Both the position numbers and the translations under genes were made by a program. Below the pieces are notes generated by a model. That model worked only from the letters and a program-made list of their open reading frames with translations, was not told the origin of the DNA and did not search any database. Of a stretch of DNA of 64,000 bases, positions 53,135-63,581 are shown piece after piece. This DNA comes from Bacteroidota bacterium (GTDB lineage Bacteria; Bacteroidota; Bacteroidia; Chitinophagales; Chitinophagaceae). Every line of letters begins with the position of its first letter. Position 1 is the first letter of the stretch. The DNA lies in the NCBI GenBank assembly GCA_025363385.1, contig JANYEA010000032.1, positions 62,001 through 126,000 on the forward strand, in the 5' to 3' direction.

Positions 53135-54261
53135 ATAAAGAAAAGGTCAGACGCAATTCCATCTGCCATTAATTTACCCGGGTTGGTAAGTATGAGACAA
53201 TTATTCTGATGTAACATTAATCCCTGTGAAATTGGTTTTTGTGCAATTTCTAGAATTTGCTGTAACTCTTTTATACTCCATTTAATTTCTACCAGTTTCA
53301 AAGAAAGCCCTTCCATGGTTCGCAAGCTTGTCATAATATATTCATTTAGCCGCTGCATATCTGTTAGTTCTTCCATTTCAAATGGCACAATATTTTTTGC
53401 AAGACTTTGAATATACATGGCATTATTTGACAAATTCCATTGACGCGATTTGCCATTGAAAGAATGTGCAGAAGGTCCGATTCCTAAATAATCTATCCCA
53501 TTCCAATAATTACTATTGTGTTTACTTTTTTTTCCAGGTTTTGAAAAATTAGATATTTCGTAATGATCAAAACCTGCCTCTTTTAGCCATTGCATGAGAA
53601 GACTAAAATGCCTTGCTTGTTTATCGGGATCAACCGGTTCTAGCTTTTTCTGTTGAATCATTTTATCAAGTCCGGTTTTTGGCTCTACAGTTAGTGCATA
53701 ACAAGAAATATGATCAATCCCTAGTGAAATGGCTTTGTCTACATTTTCTTTCCAGGCTTCGTCAGACAAAGAAGGGGTACCATAGATGAGGTCGATGGTA
53801 ATATTATTAAACCCCGTGGCTTTTGCCATTCTAATACATTGGTCTGCCTGTTCGGCATTATGTGCCCTGTTCATCCATTGAAGATCTGCTTCTACAAATG
53901 ATTGTATTCCAATACTGAGGCGATTAATTCCCATTTTTTTCCAGGCCATTAGTTTTTTTTCTTCAAAATCGTCTGGGTTGGCTTCTAACGTGATTTCTGC
54001 AAAGGGATGGATTTGATAGTTTTTTTTGATTACCTCCAGCAATTTTTGAAGTTGATCTAAAGAAAGTAAAGAAGGGGTACCACCTCCAAAATAAATGGTT
54101 TCAATGGTTTCAGTGATATAGTTTTTTTGCAGGAGGGCCTCTTTTTCCATTGCGGCAAGCATCGGCTCTATCTGATGGTGCGTGGTAGAAAAATGAAAAT
54201 TACAATAGTGACAGGCTTTTCTGCAAAAAGGGATATGTATATAGATGCCTGCCATGGCCAC
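53131..54261 (-). CDS. hemW: Radical SAM heme chaperone HemW
   Basis: A 376-aa radical SAM protein with the cluster motif CRKACHYCNF, YFGGGTPSLLS, EANPDDFEEKK and NSNYWNGIDYLGIGPSAHSF, all characteristic of HemW rather than the oxygen-independent coproporphyrinogen oxidase HemN, which has an N-terminal extension absent here. HemW delivers heme to apoproteins. Either of two close ATG codons could be the start. Confidence 0.92.
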   Translation of the reverse strand: MAMAGIYIHIPFCRKACHYCNFHFSTTHHQIEPMLAAMEKEALLQKNYITETIETIYFGGGTPSLLSLDQLQKLLEVIKKNYQIHPFAEITLEANPDDFEEKKLMAWKKMGINRLSIGIQSFVEADLQWMNRAHNAEQADQCIRMAKATGFNNITIDLIYGTPSLSDEAWKENVDKAISLGIDHISCYALTVEPKTGLDKMIQQKKLEPVDPDKQARHFSLLMQWLKEAGFDHYEISNFSKPGKKSKHNSNYWNGIDYLGIGPSAHSFNGKSRQWNLSNNAMYIQSLAKNIVPFEMEELTDMQRLNEYIMTSLRTMEGLSLKLVEIKWSIKELQQILEIAQKPISQGLMLHQNNCLILTNPGKLMADGIASDLFFI

Positions 54262-54367
54262 AAAAGTAAAGGGTTCTTCATTGCCTTTCTGGAATGGGAA
54301 TATTTAAATTGTTAACTATCGCGATTAATGCTTTCAGTTCAATATTTTTGCGCAAATACTTCCCTGT

Positions 54368-55387
54368 TTGAAGCAAATTCTTTTAATATTGGTTTCGCTG
54401 TTCTGTTTCGGATTTGCTTTTGGGCAAACAGATACATTAATGCCGGTAAGCACTGCACCAGTGAAGAAAAAGCAGTTGGCGGAATCTACACAAACGGTTA
54501 AATCGATTCCTATTCTGAAAGATTCCACCAAATTGGTAGCAACCAATCCTTTACCCATTAGAGAGGATAGTTTAAAAATGGATAGTATTCAAAAAGACTC
54601 AATAGCTCGTTTGGCGATCAAAGTACCTATCGTTTCAATGTCAGACACTTCTACATATGCAAAGTATTATACCTCTGCCTGGCTTCCATTTGAAAAAACA
54701 GCTGTTTATGATATTGTACCGGAAAGACAATCAAAAGGGAAAGAACTATTATTTTATATTTTAACTGGCCTCGTTGCATTATTGGCAACTATTCGTTTAA
54801 TTTTTCCGAAGTACTTTAAGAATTTATTCTTGCTATTTATGCAAACTTCGGTTCGGCAAAAGCAAACAAGAGAGCAGTTGTTACAAAACAATCTTGCCTC
54901 TGTTTTTTTGAATGTTTTATTTATTGCAAGTGCAGGCTTGTATGTTACATTACTTATTCAGTTTAAACACTGGGCCGATATTCCATTTTATCATTTGTTG
55001 CTTTACAGCTTTGCGGTTTTATTTGTAGTTTATTTAGGGAAATATATTTTTCTTGCATTTTCAGGATGGGTATTTAATGTGCCTGAAGCAACCGGCTCTT
55101 ATGCATTTATTGTTTTTCTAGTGAATAAAGTATTAGGAATTGTTCTAATACCGTTTGTTTGGTTGATCACGTTTTCTCCTCTTCCAGTAAAGCAGGTATC
55201 TATAACAATTTCCGCAGGTGTTGCCTTGGTACTTTTTGGTTATCGATATTTGATTTCATTTGGTGTTATTAGATCAAATTTGAAAGTGAGTGCCTTTCAT
55301 TTTTTCTTGTACCTTTGTGCTGTTGAACTACTTCCCCTCATATTGATATATAAACTTTTAGTCAATTTTGTGTCGGGAGGGATTTAA
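54368..55387 (+). CDS. DUF4271 domain membrane protein
   Basis: A 339-aa protein with a TTG start. A signal peptide (MKQILLILVSLFCFGFAFGQ) is followed by a Ser/Thr/Lys-rich periplasmic region (about 20-125) and about seven helices forming the DUF4271 domain (from LLFYILTGLVALLATIRLIFP onward). DUF4271 genes commonly precede hemD in Bacteroidota, as here, 25 bp apart. A -7 box TATTTTTG lies 17 bp before the start. The function is unknown; linkage to heme synthesis is by position only. Confidence 0.85.
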   Translation: MKQILLILVSLFCFGFAFGQTDTLMPVSTAPVKKKQLAESTQTVKSIPILKDSTKLVATNPLPIREDSLKMDSIQKDSIARLAIKVPIVSMSDTSTYAKYYTSAWLPFEKTAVYDIVPERQSKGKELLFYILTGLVALLATIRLIFPKYFKNLFLLFMQTSVRQKQTREQLLQNNLASVFLNVLFIASAGLYVTLLIQFKHWADIPFYHLLLYSFAVLFVVYLGKYIFLAFSGWVFNVPEATGSYAFIVFLVNKVLGIVLIPFVWLITFSPLPVKQVSITISAGVALVLFGYRYLISFGVIRSNLKVSAFHFFLYLCAVELLPLILIYKLLVNFVSGGI

Positions 55388-55412
55388 TTAAACCATTTTT
55401 TAGACTAGAAGC

Positions 55413-56210
55413 ATGGCAAAAAGCGGGTCAAAAAATTCAGGAACTGTGAAGAAAGTGAGGAGGATATTAATCTCTCAGCCTAAACCGGAAAGCGATAAAT
55501 CACCTTATTTCGATTTAGAACGCAAGCACCACGTTGAGTTAGTTTTTCTCCCTTTCATAAAGTTAGAAGGCATTCCTGCAAGAGAATTCCGTAAGCAGAA
55601 AATTGATATTCTGTATTACACAGCTGTTATTTTCACTAGTAGAAATGCAATTGATCATTTTTTCCGCACTTGCGAAGAAATGAAAATCAGTATTAGTCAG
55701 GATACAAAATATTTCTGTATCACTGAAGCCGTAGCATTATATCTCCAAAAGTTTATTTTATATAGAAAGCGCAAAGTATTTTATGGTGCTGATGGCACTA
55801 ATAAAAGTATGTTCGAAGTGATTAATAAACATAAAGAGAATGAAAAATTTCTTTATGTGTGTAGCGAAAATCAACAGGATAATGAAATTGTTGGTTGGAT
55901 GAAAAATAATAAATGTGAGTTTCAATTAGGGTTCATGTATCGTAGTATTAGCAACGATATTAAACCAGTGATTAGCAAAACCGATTATGATGTGATTTGT
56001 TTTTTTACTCCTAGTGGAGTGAAAAGTCTTTTCGATAATGTGCCCGATTTTCAACAAAATTTTACAGTCATCGGGGCTTTTGGAAGTAATACGTCAAAGG
56101 CTGTGGAAGAAGCAGGATTGAGTTTGGAAATAAAAGTTCCATCCCCACTAAGACCCAGTATGTGTGCTGCACTTGATCATTTCTTGAGTACACCAGTTCC
56201 CAAAAAATAA
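55413..56210 (+). CDS. hemD: Uroporphyrinogen-III synthase
   Basis: A 265-aa HemD-fold protein closing the tetrapyrrole ring in heme biosynthesis. HemD is poorly conserved. Visible supports are the RRILISQPKPES start, AVIFTSRNAIDHFF, FLYVCSENQQDNEI, VICFFTPSGVKSLFDN and GAFGSNTSKAVEEAGL, which match the bilobal family pattern. The position after DUF4271 supports the call. It has a basic N-terminal extension and its own terminator downstream. Confidence 0.88.
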   Translation: MAKSGSKNSGTVKKVRRILISQPKPESDKSPYFDLERKHHVELVFLPFIKLEGIPAREFRKQKIDILYYTAVIFTSRNAIDHFFRTCEEMKISISQDTKYFCITEAVALYLQKFILYRKRKVFYGADGTNKSMFEVINKHKENEKFLYVCSENQQDNEIVGWMKNNKCEFQLGFMYRSISNDIKPVISKTDYDVICFFTPSGVKSLFDNVPDFQQNFTVIGAFGSNTSKAVEEAGLSLEIKVPSPLRPSMCAALDHFLSTPVPKK

Positions 56211-56232
56211 AAATGAGTTTATATTGATAGCG

Positions 56233-56267
56233 CCCTCTCCCTTCAATAGGAGGGGGTTTATTATTTT
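56233..56267 (+). terminator. Rho-independent terminator after hemD
   Basis: Stem CCCTCTCC and GGAGGGGG (one G-U pair) around an 8-nt loop, then TTTATTATTTT. It lies about 20 bp after the hemD stop. Confidence 0.85.
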
Positions 56268-56299
56268 AAGTTCACTATTTTTCCCTTTAATTTAAAAAA

Positions 56300-58348
56300 A
56301 TGCCATCAACCCATACAAACCGATTGGTTCACGAAACGAGCCCGTATCTACTGCAACACGCCAACAACCCGGTAGATTGGTATCCATGGGGTGAAGAGGC
56401 GTTGAGCAGGGCTAAAAAAGAAGATAAGCCTATCTTGGTTAGTATTGGTTATGCAGCCTGTCATTGGTGTCATGTAATGGAGCGAGAAAGTTTTGAAGAT
56501 GAATCAACGGCTTCCATGATGAACCAATATTTTATCAATATTAAAATTGATCGGGAGGAGCGCCCAGACCTTGATCATATTTATATGGATGCAGTACAAT
56601 CGATAACGGGAGCTGGTGGTTGGCCCTTGAATGTATTTTTAACTCCAGAAGCAAAACCTTTTTATGGGGGCACATATTTTCCTCCAGAAAGAGCCTATAA
56701 TCGGGCAAGTTGGAAAGAAATATTGGGGGGCATTCACAAAGCTTATCTAGAAAAGAAGCATGAGATTTTATCACAGGCAGAAAATCTAACGGAGCATTTA
56801 CAATCTGCCAACGCATTTGGAATTCATTTGAAATCTGGAGAAGTACAAAATAGTTCTGTAACAGAAGAGCAACTAAATCAAATCACAGAGAACCTTTTAC
56901 AGCAAGGTGATACAGTTTGGGGTGGTTTTGGTAAAGCACCTAAATTTCCTCAAACATTTTCCATCCAATTTTTATTACGGCAATACCACTTTACAAAAAA
57001 TGAAATAGCATTATCGCAGGCTTTATTGAGTATTGATAAGATGATTGCAGGTGGAATACACGATCAACTTGGTGGAGGATTTTCGAGATATAGTACCGAC
57101 AATGAATGGCTGGCACCACATTTCGAAAAAATGCTTTATGATAATGCTTTGTTGATATCGGTGATGGCAGAAGCATTTCAAATTACCGGTAATCAGCTAT
57201 ATGCAAATGCAATTCAGGATTGTATATCATTTATTGAAAGAGAACTTACCAATGATGAAGGGGGGTGTTATAGCGCATTGGATGCAGACAGTGATGGTGT
57301 GGAGGGTAAATTTTATACCTGGTCATTAGATGAGATACAAGAACTGTTGAAAGAAGACGCTGCTATTTTTTGTAAGTATTACCAAGTGGAAAGTGGGGGA
57401 AATTGGGAACACAGGAATATTTTATGGGTCAAAGAAACGCTAGAAAATTTTGCAGCCTTGAATGATCTGGACCTGACTGAGTTTAAAAAATTAATAGCAA
57501 GATCAAAAAAAGTCTTATTCGAAGTACGATCTAAAAGAGCTAGACCAGCATTGGATGATAAAATTTTATTGGGGTGGAATGCTTTGATGAACACTGCTTA
57601 TTCTAAAGCTTATGCAGCCATAGGAATGGAGACTTATAAAGAAAGGGCTAAAGCAAATATGGCGTTTTTAATTCAGAAGTTTCAGCAACCAGATGGCAGT
57701 TGGAATCATACCTATAAAAACAATATCGCCAAGCAGCCAGCATTTTTAGATGATTATGCTTACCTCATTCAAGCGCTGATTCATTTGCAGGAGATTACGG
57801 GTGAGGGCAAGTATTTATTAAAGGCGCAAGATTTGATGGAAATGGTTTTGGCGCATTTTGCAGAGGTCGAATCCGGATTTTTTTACTTCACTCATGATCA
57901 GCAAACAGACGTAATTATCCGCAAAAAAGAAATCTATGATGGTGCTACGCCTAGTGGAAATGCTATTATGGCATCAAATTTGCTCTATCTGTCGAAGGTT
58001 TTTGACAGGGGAAAATGGGAAGGAGTAGCTCAAAAGCTGAGTAATACCTTGCAAGAGAGTACAATTAAGTATCCAGGTTCCTTTGGAATATGGGCATCTT
58101 TACTACAATTGAACTGTTTTGGGGTTTTGGAAATAGCGATCACCGGAAGAGAATTTGAACAAAATCTACATTCGGTAATGAAAAACTACCTTCCAAATAA
58201 AATAATTCAGTCTGGAGAAACTAATTTGAGCAATTTCCCGTTATTAGCAGATAGAGAAACAGCTATTCCGGTAGCTTTTTATATCTGTAAGAACTTTACC
58301 TGTTTAAGGCCTTTTTATAATATTGTTGACTTTTTAGCAAATGTGTAA
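56300..58348 (+). CDS. YyaL/SSP411-type thioredoxin-domain protein (DUF255)
   Basis: A 682-aa protein. The N-terminal DUF255 thioredoxin-like domain has [16 protein letters not shown] and the CHWC redox motif in [16 protein letters not shown], followed by [23 protein letters not shown]. The remainder is an alpha/alpha-barrel region resembling six-hairpin glycosidases ([29 protein letters not shown]). The family is widespread, and its biochemical role is unsettled. It is monocistronic by position, between two terminator/promoter regions. Confidence 0.93.
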   Translation: MPSTHTNRLVHETSPYLLQHANNPVDWYPWGEEALSRAKKEDKPILVSIGYAACHWCHVMERESFEDESTASMMNQYFINIKIDREERPDLDHIYMDAVQSITGAGGWPLNVFLTPEAKPFYGGTYFPPERAYNRASWKEILGGIHKAYLEKKHEILSQAENLTEHLQSANAFGIHLKSGEVQNSSVTEEQLNQITENLLQQGDTVWGGFGKAPKFPQTFSIQFLLRQYHFTKNEIALSQALLSIDKMIAGGIHDQLGGGFSRYSTDNEWLAPHFEKMLYDNALLISVMAEAFQITGNQLYANAIQDCISFIERELTNDEGGCYSALDADSDGVEGKFYTWSLDEIQELLKEDAAIFCKYYQVESGGNWEHRNILWVKETLENFAALNDLDLTEFKKLIARSKKVLFEVRSKRARPALDDKILLGWNALMNTAYSKAYAAIGMETYKERAKANMAFLIQKFQQPDGSWNHTYKNNIAKQPAFLDDYAYLIQALIHLQEITGEGKYLLKAQDLMEMVLAHFAEVESGFFYFTHDQQTDVIIRKKEIYDGATPSGNAIMASNLLYLSKVFDRGKWEGVAQKLSNTLQESTIKYPGSFGIWASLLQLNCFGVLEIAITGREFEQNLHSVMKNYLPNKIIQSGETNLSNFPLLADRETAIPVAFYICKNFTCLRPFYNIVDFLANV

Positions 58349-58501
58349 CAGATTTTGTTCTAATTTGCTTTAAATGACAACGGTATCTGATGCCGAAAAT
58401 GTTTTTTTTGCACTCAAAAAGTAGCCCCCATAGGTAGATTTCTACACGATTAAATTTATTGGTAACAAAACTCGAAAAAGGTTTAGAGCCAATGAAAAAC
58501 T

Positions 58502-58509
58502 TATATTTG
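58502..58509 (+). promoter_or_regulatory. -7 promoter box TATATTTG for the gldK operon
   Basis: A perfect TAnnTTTG element lies 28 bp upstream of the gldK ATG. A clear -33 TTTG at the usual distance is missing. It should drive gldK-gldL-gldM-gldN. Confidence 0.55.
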
Positions 58510-58537
58510 TCACTGTCATAAAAATCATTCTGATCAA

Positions 58538-59824
58538 ATGAAAGGGTACTTAACTATAATACTATTAGCGGCATTTTCACTAAGCATGAGTTCTTGCTTC
58601 TTTAAGAAGGGGAATAACACAAAGTCATCTATGCCGGATGATGGACAATTGCATGGTTTAGCTCCAGCTGCTAAGCAGAGCATGAATAGGCCACTGCACA
58701 TGGTTTATATCCCACCAGGAACATTTCATATGGGACCTAGTGATGAGGATATTAGTTATAACATGACCACTCGTAACAGACAAGTATCGATTCCGGGGTT
58801 CTGGATGGATGCTACTGAAATTACCAATAACGAGTATCGTCAGTTTGTTACCTGGACCAGAGATTCATTGGCTTTCAAGATTCTTTTTGGACAAGGAATT
58901 AATAAAGACACAGATACCATGGGAGTAGACCCCCGTAAAGTGGCTACTATTAAGTATGATAGAAATACCATCGAAAAATTAAATGAATTGAATCTTGCTC
59001 CAGATAATAGATTATATGGTAAAGCGGAGATAGATCCAGAAAAATTGGTGTATCGAATTGAATATTTCGATTTAACTGCTGCTGCAAGAAGAGAAAATGC
59101 AGGGCATCCTCGTAAAGAATTCATGGTTAAAAGAGATCAACAAGTATATCCAGATACATTGGTTTGGATGAGAGACTTCTCTTATTCTTATAACGAACCA
59201 ATGACTAAAAGATATTTTTCTCACCCTTCATTTGGAAACTACCCTGTAGTTGGTGTAACCTGGAAACAGGCTGTTGCCTTCTGTCATTGGCGTTCTCATT
59301 ACTTAAATAGCTTTTTAGAAAAAAAGAAATTAGCTATTGAAAGTGATTTCAGATTGCCAAGCGAAGCAGAATGGGAATATGCTGCAAGGGGTGCACGTAC
59401 CAATTCTATGTATCCTTGGGGTAATTATTACTTAAGAAATAAAAAGGGTTGCCTATTAGCCAACTTTAAACCAGGACGTGGTAACTACGCTGAAGATGGT
59501 GGATTCTACACTGTTCGCGCAGATGCCTATTGGCCTAATGATTATGGTTTATATAATATGGCAGGTAATGTTGCTGAGTGGACCAATTCTTATTTCTATG
59601 AAGGTGCTTACAACTTCGTTAGCGATATGAGTCCGGATGTTCGCATCGATGCAAAAGACTCTGATCCTCCAAGAATGAAACGTAAAGTAATTCGTGGTGG
59701 TAGCTGGAAGGATGTAGGATATTTCTTGCAAGTAAGTACTAGAAACTTTGAGTATCAGGATACTGCAAAATCATATATTGGATTCCGTTGTGTAATTGAC
59801 TTAGCTCCTAAGACCAAAAAATAA
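58538..59824 (+). CDS. gldK: T9SS/gliding motility lipoprotein GldK
   Basis: A 428-aa outer-membrane lipoprotein with the lipobox SMSSC (Cys20). The main domain is of the formylglycine-generating enzyme/sulfatase-modifying type: PGTFHMGPSDEDI, GFWMDATEITNNEYRQF, RLPSEAEWEYAARG, NMAGNVAEWTNSYF and VIRGGSWKD. GldK forms the periplasmic ring of the type IX secretion system with GldN. It is first of the gldKLMN operon. Confidence 0.95.
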   Translation: MKGYLTIILLAAFSLSMSSCFFKKGNNTKSSMPDDGQLHGLAPAAKQSMNRPLHMVYIPPGTFHMGPSDEDISYNMTTRNRQVSIPGFWMDATEITNNEYRQFVTWTRDSLAFKILFGQGINKDTDTMGVDPRKVATIKYDRNTIEKLNELNLAPDNRLYGKAEIDPEKLVYRIEYFDLTAAARRENAGHPRKEFMVKRDQQVYPDTLVWMRDFSYSYNEPMTKRYFSHPSFGNYPVVGVTWKQAVAFCHWRSHYLNSFLEKKKLAIESDFRLPSEAEWEYAARGARTNSMYPWGNYYLRNKKGCLLANFKPGRGNYAEDGGFYTVRADAYWPNDYGLYNMAGNVAEWTNSYFYEGAYNFVSDMSPDVRIDAKDSDPPRMKRKVIRGGSWKDVGYFLQVSTRNFEYQDTAKSYIGFRCVIDLAPKTKK

Positions 59825-59919
59825 TTACCCGAATAAATTCGCTAAAAACTTAATGGTATAATCATCAATTATACCGGCTGATCATAAAACGTTTTAACTA
59901 ATATTAAAAAATAACCGTT

Positions 59920-60669
59920 ATGGCCCAAGGTGTTTCTCCAACTGTAAATCGAGCAGTAAACGTAATTGTATGTGTTGGTGCTGCTGTTGTAATTTTTGGT
60001 GCAATGGGTAAAATCTTGCACTTGTCATGGGCAGACTGGGCCTTGAAAATTGGTTTAAGTACCGAGGCTTTGATCTTTTTGGTTTATGCTATTTTGCCAC
60101 CTCCAGATATGGGTCCGGCTTATGCTCCAGCTCCTGTAGAAACAGGAAATCCAGCATTAAAGCAACTAGATAAAATGTTGCAAGAAGCAGAGATCACTCC
60201 TGCCAACCTCAGTAAATTAAGTAGCAGTTTTCAAAAATTAGGAAGCACAGTAGAACAAATTGGCGAGATCGGAGATGTAGTTAAATCAACTACTGATTTT
60301 TCATCAAAAGCGAAAGAAGCTTCTATTGCAGTTGGCGCATTTAAAGATGCAACTACTCATGCTAGTCAAACATTAGCAGGATTCAGCGGAGCTGCAGATG
60401 CTGCTAAAACTTTTCACGATCAAATGCAGGGTTTGAATAAAAACCTAACCTCTTTAAATACTATTTACGAATTGGAATTACAGGAAAGTAATAATCACCT
60501 GAAAGCCCTGAATCAATTCTACGGTAAACTGTCTCAGGCATCTGCTGCAATGACAGGTACTGCAGATGATGCACTCAAAGCAAAAGCAGAGATTGCAGCA
60601 CTTGCAAATAACCTAGGAAAATTAAACCAGGTTTATGGCAGCATGTTAACTGCTATGCAGGGAAAATAA
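59920..60669 (+). CDS. gldL: T9SS inner-membrane motor protein GldL
   Basis: A 249-aa protein with two N-terminal helices (VNVIVCVGAAVVIFGAMGKIL and GLSTEALIFLVYAILPPP), then a long soluble coiled-coil-prone C-terminal part. With GldM it forms the proton-driven motor of type IX secretion and gliding. In the first helix-loop region a Glu (STEALIF) sits in the membrane, as expected for a proton-channel component. It lies between gldK and gldM. Confidence 0.94.
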   Translation: MAQGVSPTVNRAVNVIVCVGAAVVIFGAMGKILHLSWADWALKIGLSTEALIFLVYAILPPPDMGPAYAPAPVETGNPALKQLDKMLQEAEITPANLSKLSSSFQKLGSTVEQIGEIGDVVKSTTDFSSKAKEASIAVGAFKDATTHASQTLAGFSGAADAAKTFHDQMQGLNKNLTSLNTIYELELQESNNHLKALNQFYGKLSQASAAMTGTADDALKAKAEIAALANNLGKLNQVYGSMLTAMQGK

Positions 60670-60721
60670 TAAGCGAAAGCTTAACCGATTCAAAAATTTG
60701 TATTTCTAAATTTAAGTTAGC

Positions 60722-62272
60722 ATGTCATTACCTAAGGAGCCGCGGCAGAAGATGATCAACATGATGTACCTAGTGCTTACTGCATTATTGGCACTGAATG
60801 TTTCTAACGAAATCTTGAACGCATTCAAAACTGTGAATAACAGTTTGAACACCGCTAGTTCAATGGTGGAGAAAAAGAACGTTGATATCTTCAAGTCGTT
60901 TCAGAAAAAATTAGAAGACCCAAAGACAAAAGAGAAAGCTGAGATATGGATGCCTAAAGCCCAAAAGGCAAAAGCACTCTCTGATGAACTTTATGCATAT
61001 ATCGATGGTTTAAAACTTGAACTAAAACAAGAAGCTGGTTTGAAATTGGTAGATGGTGTAGAAGATTATAAAGAAGATGATTTGGAAGCTGCTACGCGTT
61101 TATTAGTAGAAAATGCACCAACAGGAAAAGGAAAGGGTAAAATATTATTCGATAAGTTGAAAAAATATAAAGAAGATCTATTGGCCATCGACAAAGATGT
61201 AGCTAAAGAAATCGGACCAACTTTACCCTTAGATTTAACACCACCTCCCACTAAGAATAATGCCGTTAAAGATGATATGGCATATCTCTATTTTCACATG
61301 ACGCCCACTATAGCAGCGATTACTATTTTGAGTAAGTTTCAAAACGATATCAAAAATAGTGAAGCCCAAGTAGTAGAATATTGTCATAAAGAAATTGGAG
61401 AAGTGGAATTGATCTACGATGAGTTTCAAGCTTTCGCTGGAACAAACTCTCAGTACTTAATGCCAGGTGAAGAATTAATAATTACTGCTGGTATTGGTGC
61501 TTTTAGTAAAGCAGCAAAACCCAATATTAGTATTGACGGCGCAACTGTTGCTGTAAAAGAAGATGGTTCTGCAGAATATAAAACAACTGTTAGCGGCTCA
61601 GGTGCTGCGGTTAAGCATGTAAGTATTTCATTTGTAAAACCAGATGGCACGATTGCTAAGGTTGATAAGGAAGTTAGATATACCGTTGGTGTTCCTTCTG
61701 GATTAGTTGTTTCCACAGATAAAACACGTGTATTCTACCAAGGACTTGATAATCCTTTGAGTGTAACTGGTGGTGGGGGAGATGAAAAAGTGAGTGTATC
61801 AGTTGATGGAAATGGAGTAAGCTCCAGAAAAGAAGGACCTGGTCAGTATATAGTTAATTGTAATAACCTGGGTTCTGCTATTGTTACTGCTTCTGATGGA
61901 AAAAGTTCTCAAAAAATTACGATTCCAATTAAGAGAGTACCAGATCCATTAGCAACTGTGGGTGGTAAAGCGGGTGGACCAATCGCTGCCAATGTTTTCC
62001 GTGTACAAAAAGGTGTTGCTGCCGAGTTACGTGATTTCGTTTTTGAAGGTGTTAAATATGAGGTTACTTCTTTTACATTAATCTGCACTGGTAAAGGGTT
62101 TGATGATGGATTGGGAGTTGCGGAAGTAACCGGGTATTATTTTAATTCAGATGCACAAACCTTACTTAAAAGATGTCAGCCGGGTTCAACAGTAGTAATT
62201 GATGAAATCAAAGTGAAAGGACCTGGTGGAAATAGACAATTAGATCAAAATATTTCGTTTACACTTCAATAA
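60722..62272 (+). CDS. gldM: T9SS motor protein GldM
   Basis: A 516-aa protein. A short cytoplasmic start (SLPKEPRQKMINMMYLV) leads into one membrane helix (MYLVLTALLALNVSNEIL), then a large periplasmic part with a helical bundle and Ig-like beta domains reaching toward the GldKN ring. All are standard for GldM. The gene follows gldL by 52 bp and precedes gldN by 8 bp. Confidence 0.95.
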   Translation: MSLPKEPRQKMINMMYLVLTALLALNVSNEILNAFKTVNNSLNTASSMVEKKNVDIFKSFQKKLEDPKTKEKAEIWMPKAQKAKALSDELYAYIDGLKLELKQEAGLKLVDGVEDYKEDDLEAATRLLVENAPTGKGKGKILFDKLKKYKEDLLAIDKDVAKEIGPTLPLDLTPPPTKNNAVKDDMAYLYFHMTPTIAAITILSKFQNDIKNSEAQVVEYCHKEIGEVELIYDEFQAFAGTNSQYLMPGEELIITAGIGAFSKAAKPNISIDGATVAVKEDGSAEYKTTVSGSGAAVKHVSISFVKPDGTIAKVDKEVRYTVGVPSGLVVSTDKTRVFYQGLDNPLSVTGGGGDEKVSVSVDGNGVSSRKEGPGQYIVNCNNLGSAIVTASDGKSSQKITIPIKRVPDPLATVGGKAGGPIAANVFRVQKGVAAELRDFVFEGVKYEVTSFTLICTGKGFDDGLGVAEVTGYYFNSDAQTLLKRCQPGSTVVIDEIKVKGPGGNRQLDQNISFTLQ

Positions 62273-62280
62273 TTGTGGGT

Positions 62281-63393
62281 ATGAAAAAATTAGTAGTATT
62301 TGGTTTTCTGTGTTTTTTTGGAATGAATGCACTTGTGCAAGCTCAATCAAAATACAAGAAGGCTGGCGGTGCAAAAACTACAGCTGCTCCAACAACCGTT
62401 GCACCTGTAACTGCACCAGCAACCAATACAAATGCAAAGCCTAGAACTAAGTCTGCGTATTTGAATAATAATGCAAGTAATGCATCTGGTGCTGTATCTC
62501 CAGATACCACAAGACCTAGTGCTGGGGCTGTAACAAGTTCTGTACCTTCTAGCTCTGCTGTAAATATTAGATTCGATACTACCATCGTTGGTGGTTTCGA
62601 TACTAAACAAGAGGTTTCTCTAAGAAGCAATTATGCAGTTGATCGTCAATTAACGAAAGACAGAAAGCCTCTTGAATATGATTATATCCGTGAGGACGAT
62701 CAGGTTTGGAGCCAGTTTGTTTGGGAAGAAATTGATGGACATGAAAAAATGAATCAGGGTTTTATGTATCCTGGTAAGGATGATAATGGTGATCAACGCT
62801 TCTTTACTATTTTATTGAATGCAATTAAGTACGATAGTGTAGTTGCTTTTTCACCTGATAACGATCAATTCAAAACTCCTTTAACTGCAGATCAGGTTGG
62901 TAATTTAACTGCCGGCACATTAGATACGGTAGATGTAGCTGATCCGGTAAGTGGCGTAATTGAAAGAGTAATTACCAGAAAACCAAGATTCAGTCCGGAT
63001 TCAGTATATACATTTCGTATAAAAGAACAATGGATTTTCGATAAAGAGTCTAGTAAAATGACTTGCAGAATTATTGGTATCGCCCCAATTGCAAAACAAG
63101 TGGTGGCTGGTAAATCTCAACCAAGAACCCTATTCTGGATCTATTACCCTGATTTAAGAAAATCATTGGTAAAATACGAAGTATACAACCCTAAAAACTA
63201 TGCGGGTCGTATGTCTTGGGAAGAGCTATTTGAAAGTCGCTATTTCTCGGCATATGTAATTAAATCTACCATCAATAATCCTGGAGATAAATATTTAAAT
63301 GGATTAATAAAAGATCCTCTAATGCGTTTGCTAGAAGGTCAAAATATCAAAGAAAAGATATTCAATTACGAACAAGATCTTTGGGCTTACTAG
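62281..63393 (+). CDS. gldN: T9SS protein GldN
   Basis: A 370-aa exported protein with a Sec signal (MKKLVVFGFLCFFGMNALVQAQ), a low-complexity Ala/Thr/Pro/Asn linker and a conserved C-terminal domain (EYDYIREDDQVWSQFVWEEID, FWIYYPDLRKSLVKYEVYNP, MSWEELFESRYFSAYVIK). GldN pairs with GldK in the periplasmic ring. I use ATG rather than the GTG two codons earlier. It is last of the gldKLMN operon. Confidence 0.95.
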   Translation: MKKLVVFGFLCFFGMNALVQAQSKYKKAGGAKTTAAPTTVAPVTAPATNTNAKPRTKSAYLNNNASNASGAVSPDTTRPSAGAVTSSVPSSSAVNIRFDTTIVGGFDTKQEVSLRSNYAVDRQLTKDRKPLEYDYIREDDQVWSQFVWEEIDGHEKMNQGFMYPGKDDNGDQRFFTILLNAIKYDSVVAFSPDNDQFKTPLTADQVGNLTAGTLDTVDVADPVSGVIERVITRKPRFSPDSVYTFRIKEQWIFDKESSKMTCRIIGIAPIAKQVVAGKSQPRTLFWIYYPDLRKSLVKYEVYNPKNYAGRMSWEELFESRYFSAYVIKSTINNPGDKYLNGLIKDPLMRLLEGQNIKEKIFNYEQDLWAY

Positions 63394-63416
63394 TCCAAAA
63401 CCGAATATAAAACTAA

Positions 63417-63444
63417 GAAAGAGGCAGTTATGCTTCTTTTTTTT
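63417..63444 (+). terminator. Terminator after gldN
   Basis: AGAAAGAGGC, a 6-nt loop and GCTTCTTTTTTTT form a stem with some G-U pairs, ending in a T run. It lies about 25 bp after the gldN stop. Confidence 0.65.
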
Positions 63445-63482
63445 ATGTAAATACCCGAATAAATGCAGTTTTTTGAGAGGTT

Positions 63483-63581
63483 TATCTTTGTTTGATTCAA
63501 TAAATTACTTAACTTGTTTATGGTTTTTCATAGGATATTGGATTTTAAAACGGGGCTGGATGTTCATCCTGGCCCCTTTTT
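63483..63581 (+). other. Possible short transcript: -7 box, 21-codon ORF and terminator
   Basis: After the gldN terminator a perfect -7 box TATCTTTG (63483-63490) is followed by an ATG ORF encoding MVFHRILDFKTGLDVHPGPFL, and a GC-rich hairpin near its end. This could be a small RNA or small protein gene. No -33 element is found, so support is weak. Confidence 0.3.
63552..63581. terminator. GC-rich bidirectional terminator between gldN and uvrC
   Basis: GGGGC/GCCCC and GGATG/CATCC pair with a small internal loop and a TT apex. A T run follows on the plus strand (TTTTTATG), and a shorter T-rich stretch follows on the minus strand, just past the uvrC stop. Confidence 0.75.

Noticed and set aside
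62343-62630. Two overlapping minus-strand ORFs within gldN
   Set aside because: They mirror the Ala/Thr/Pro-rich linker of gldN and have no independent features.
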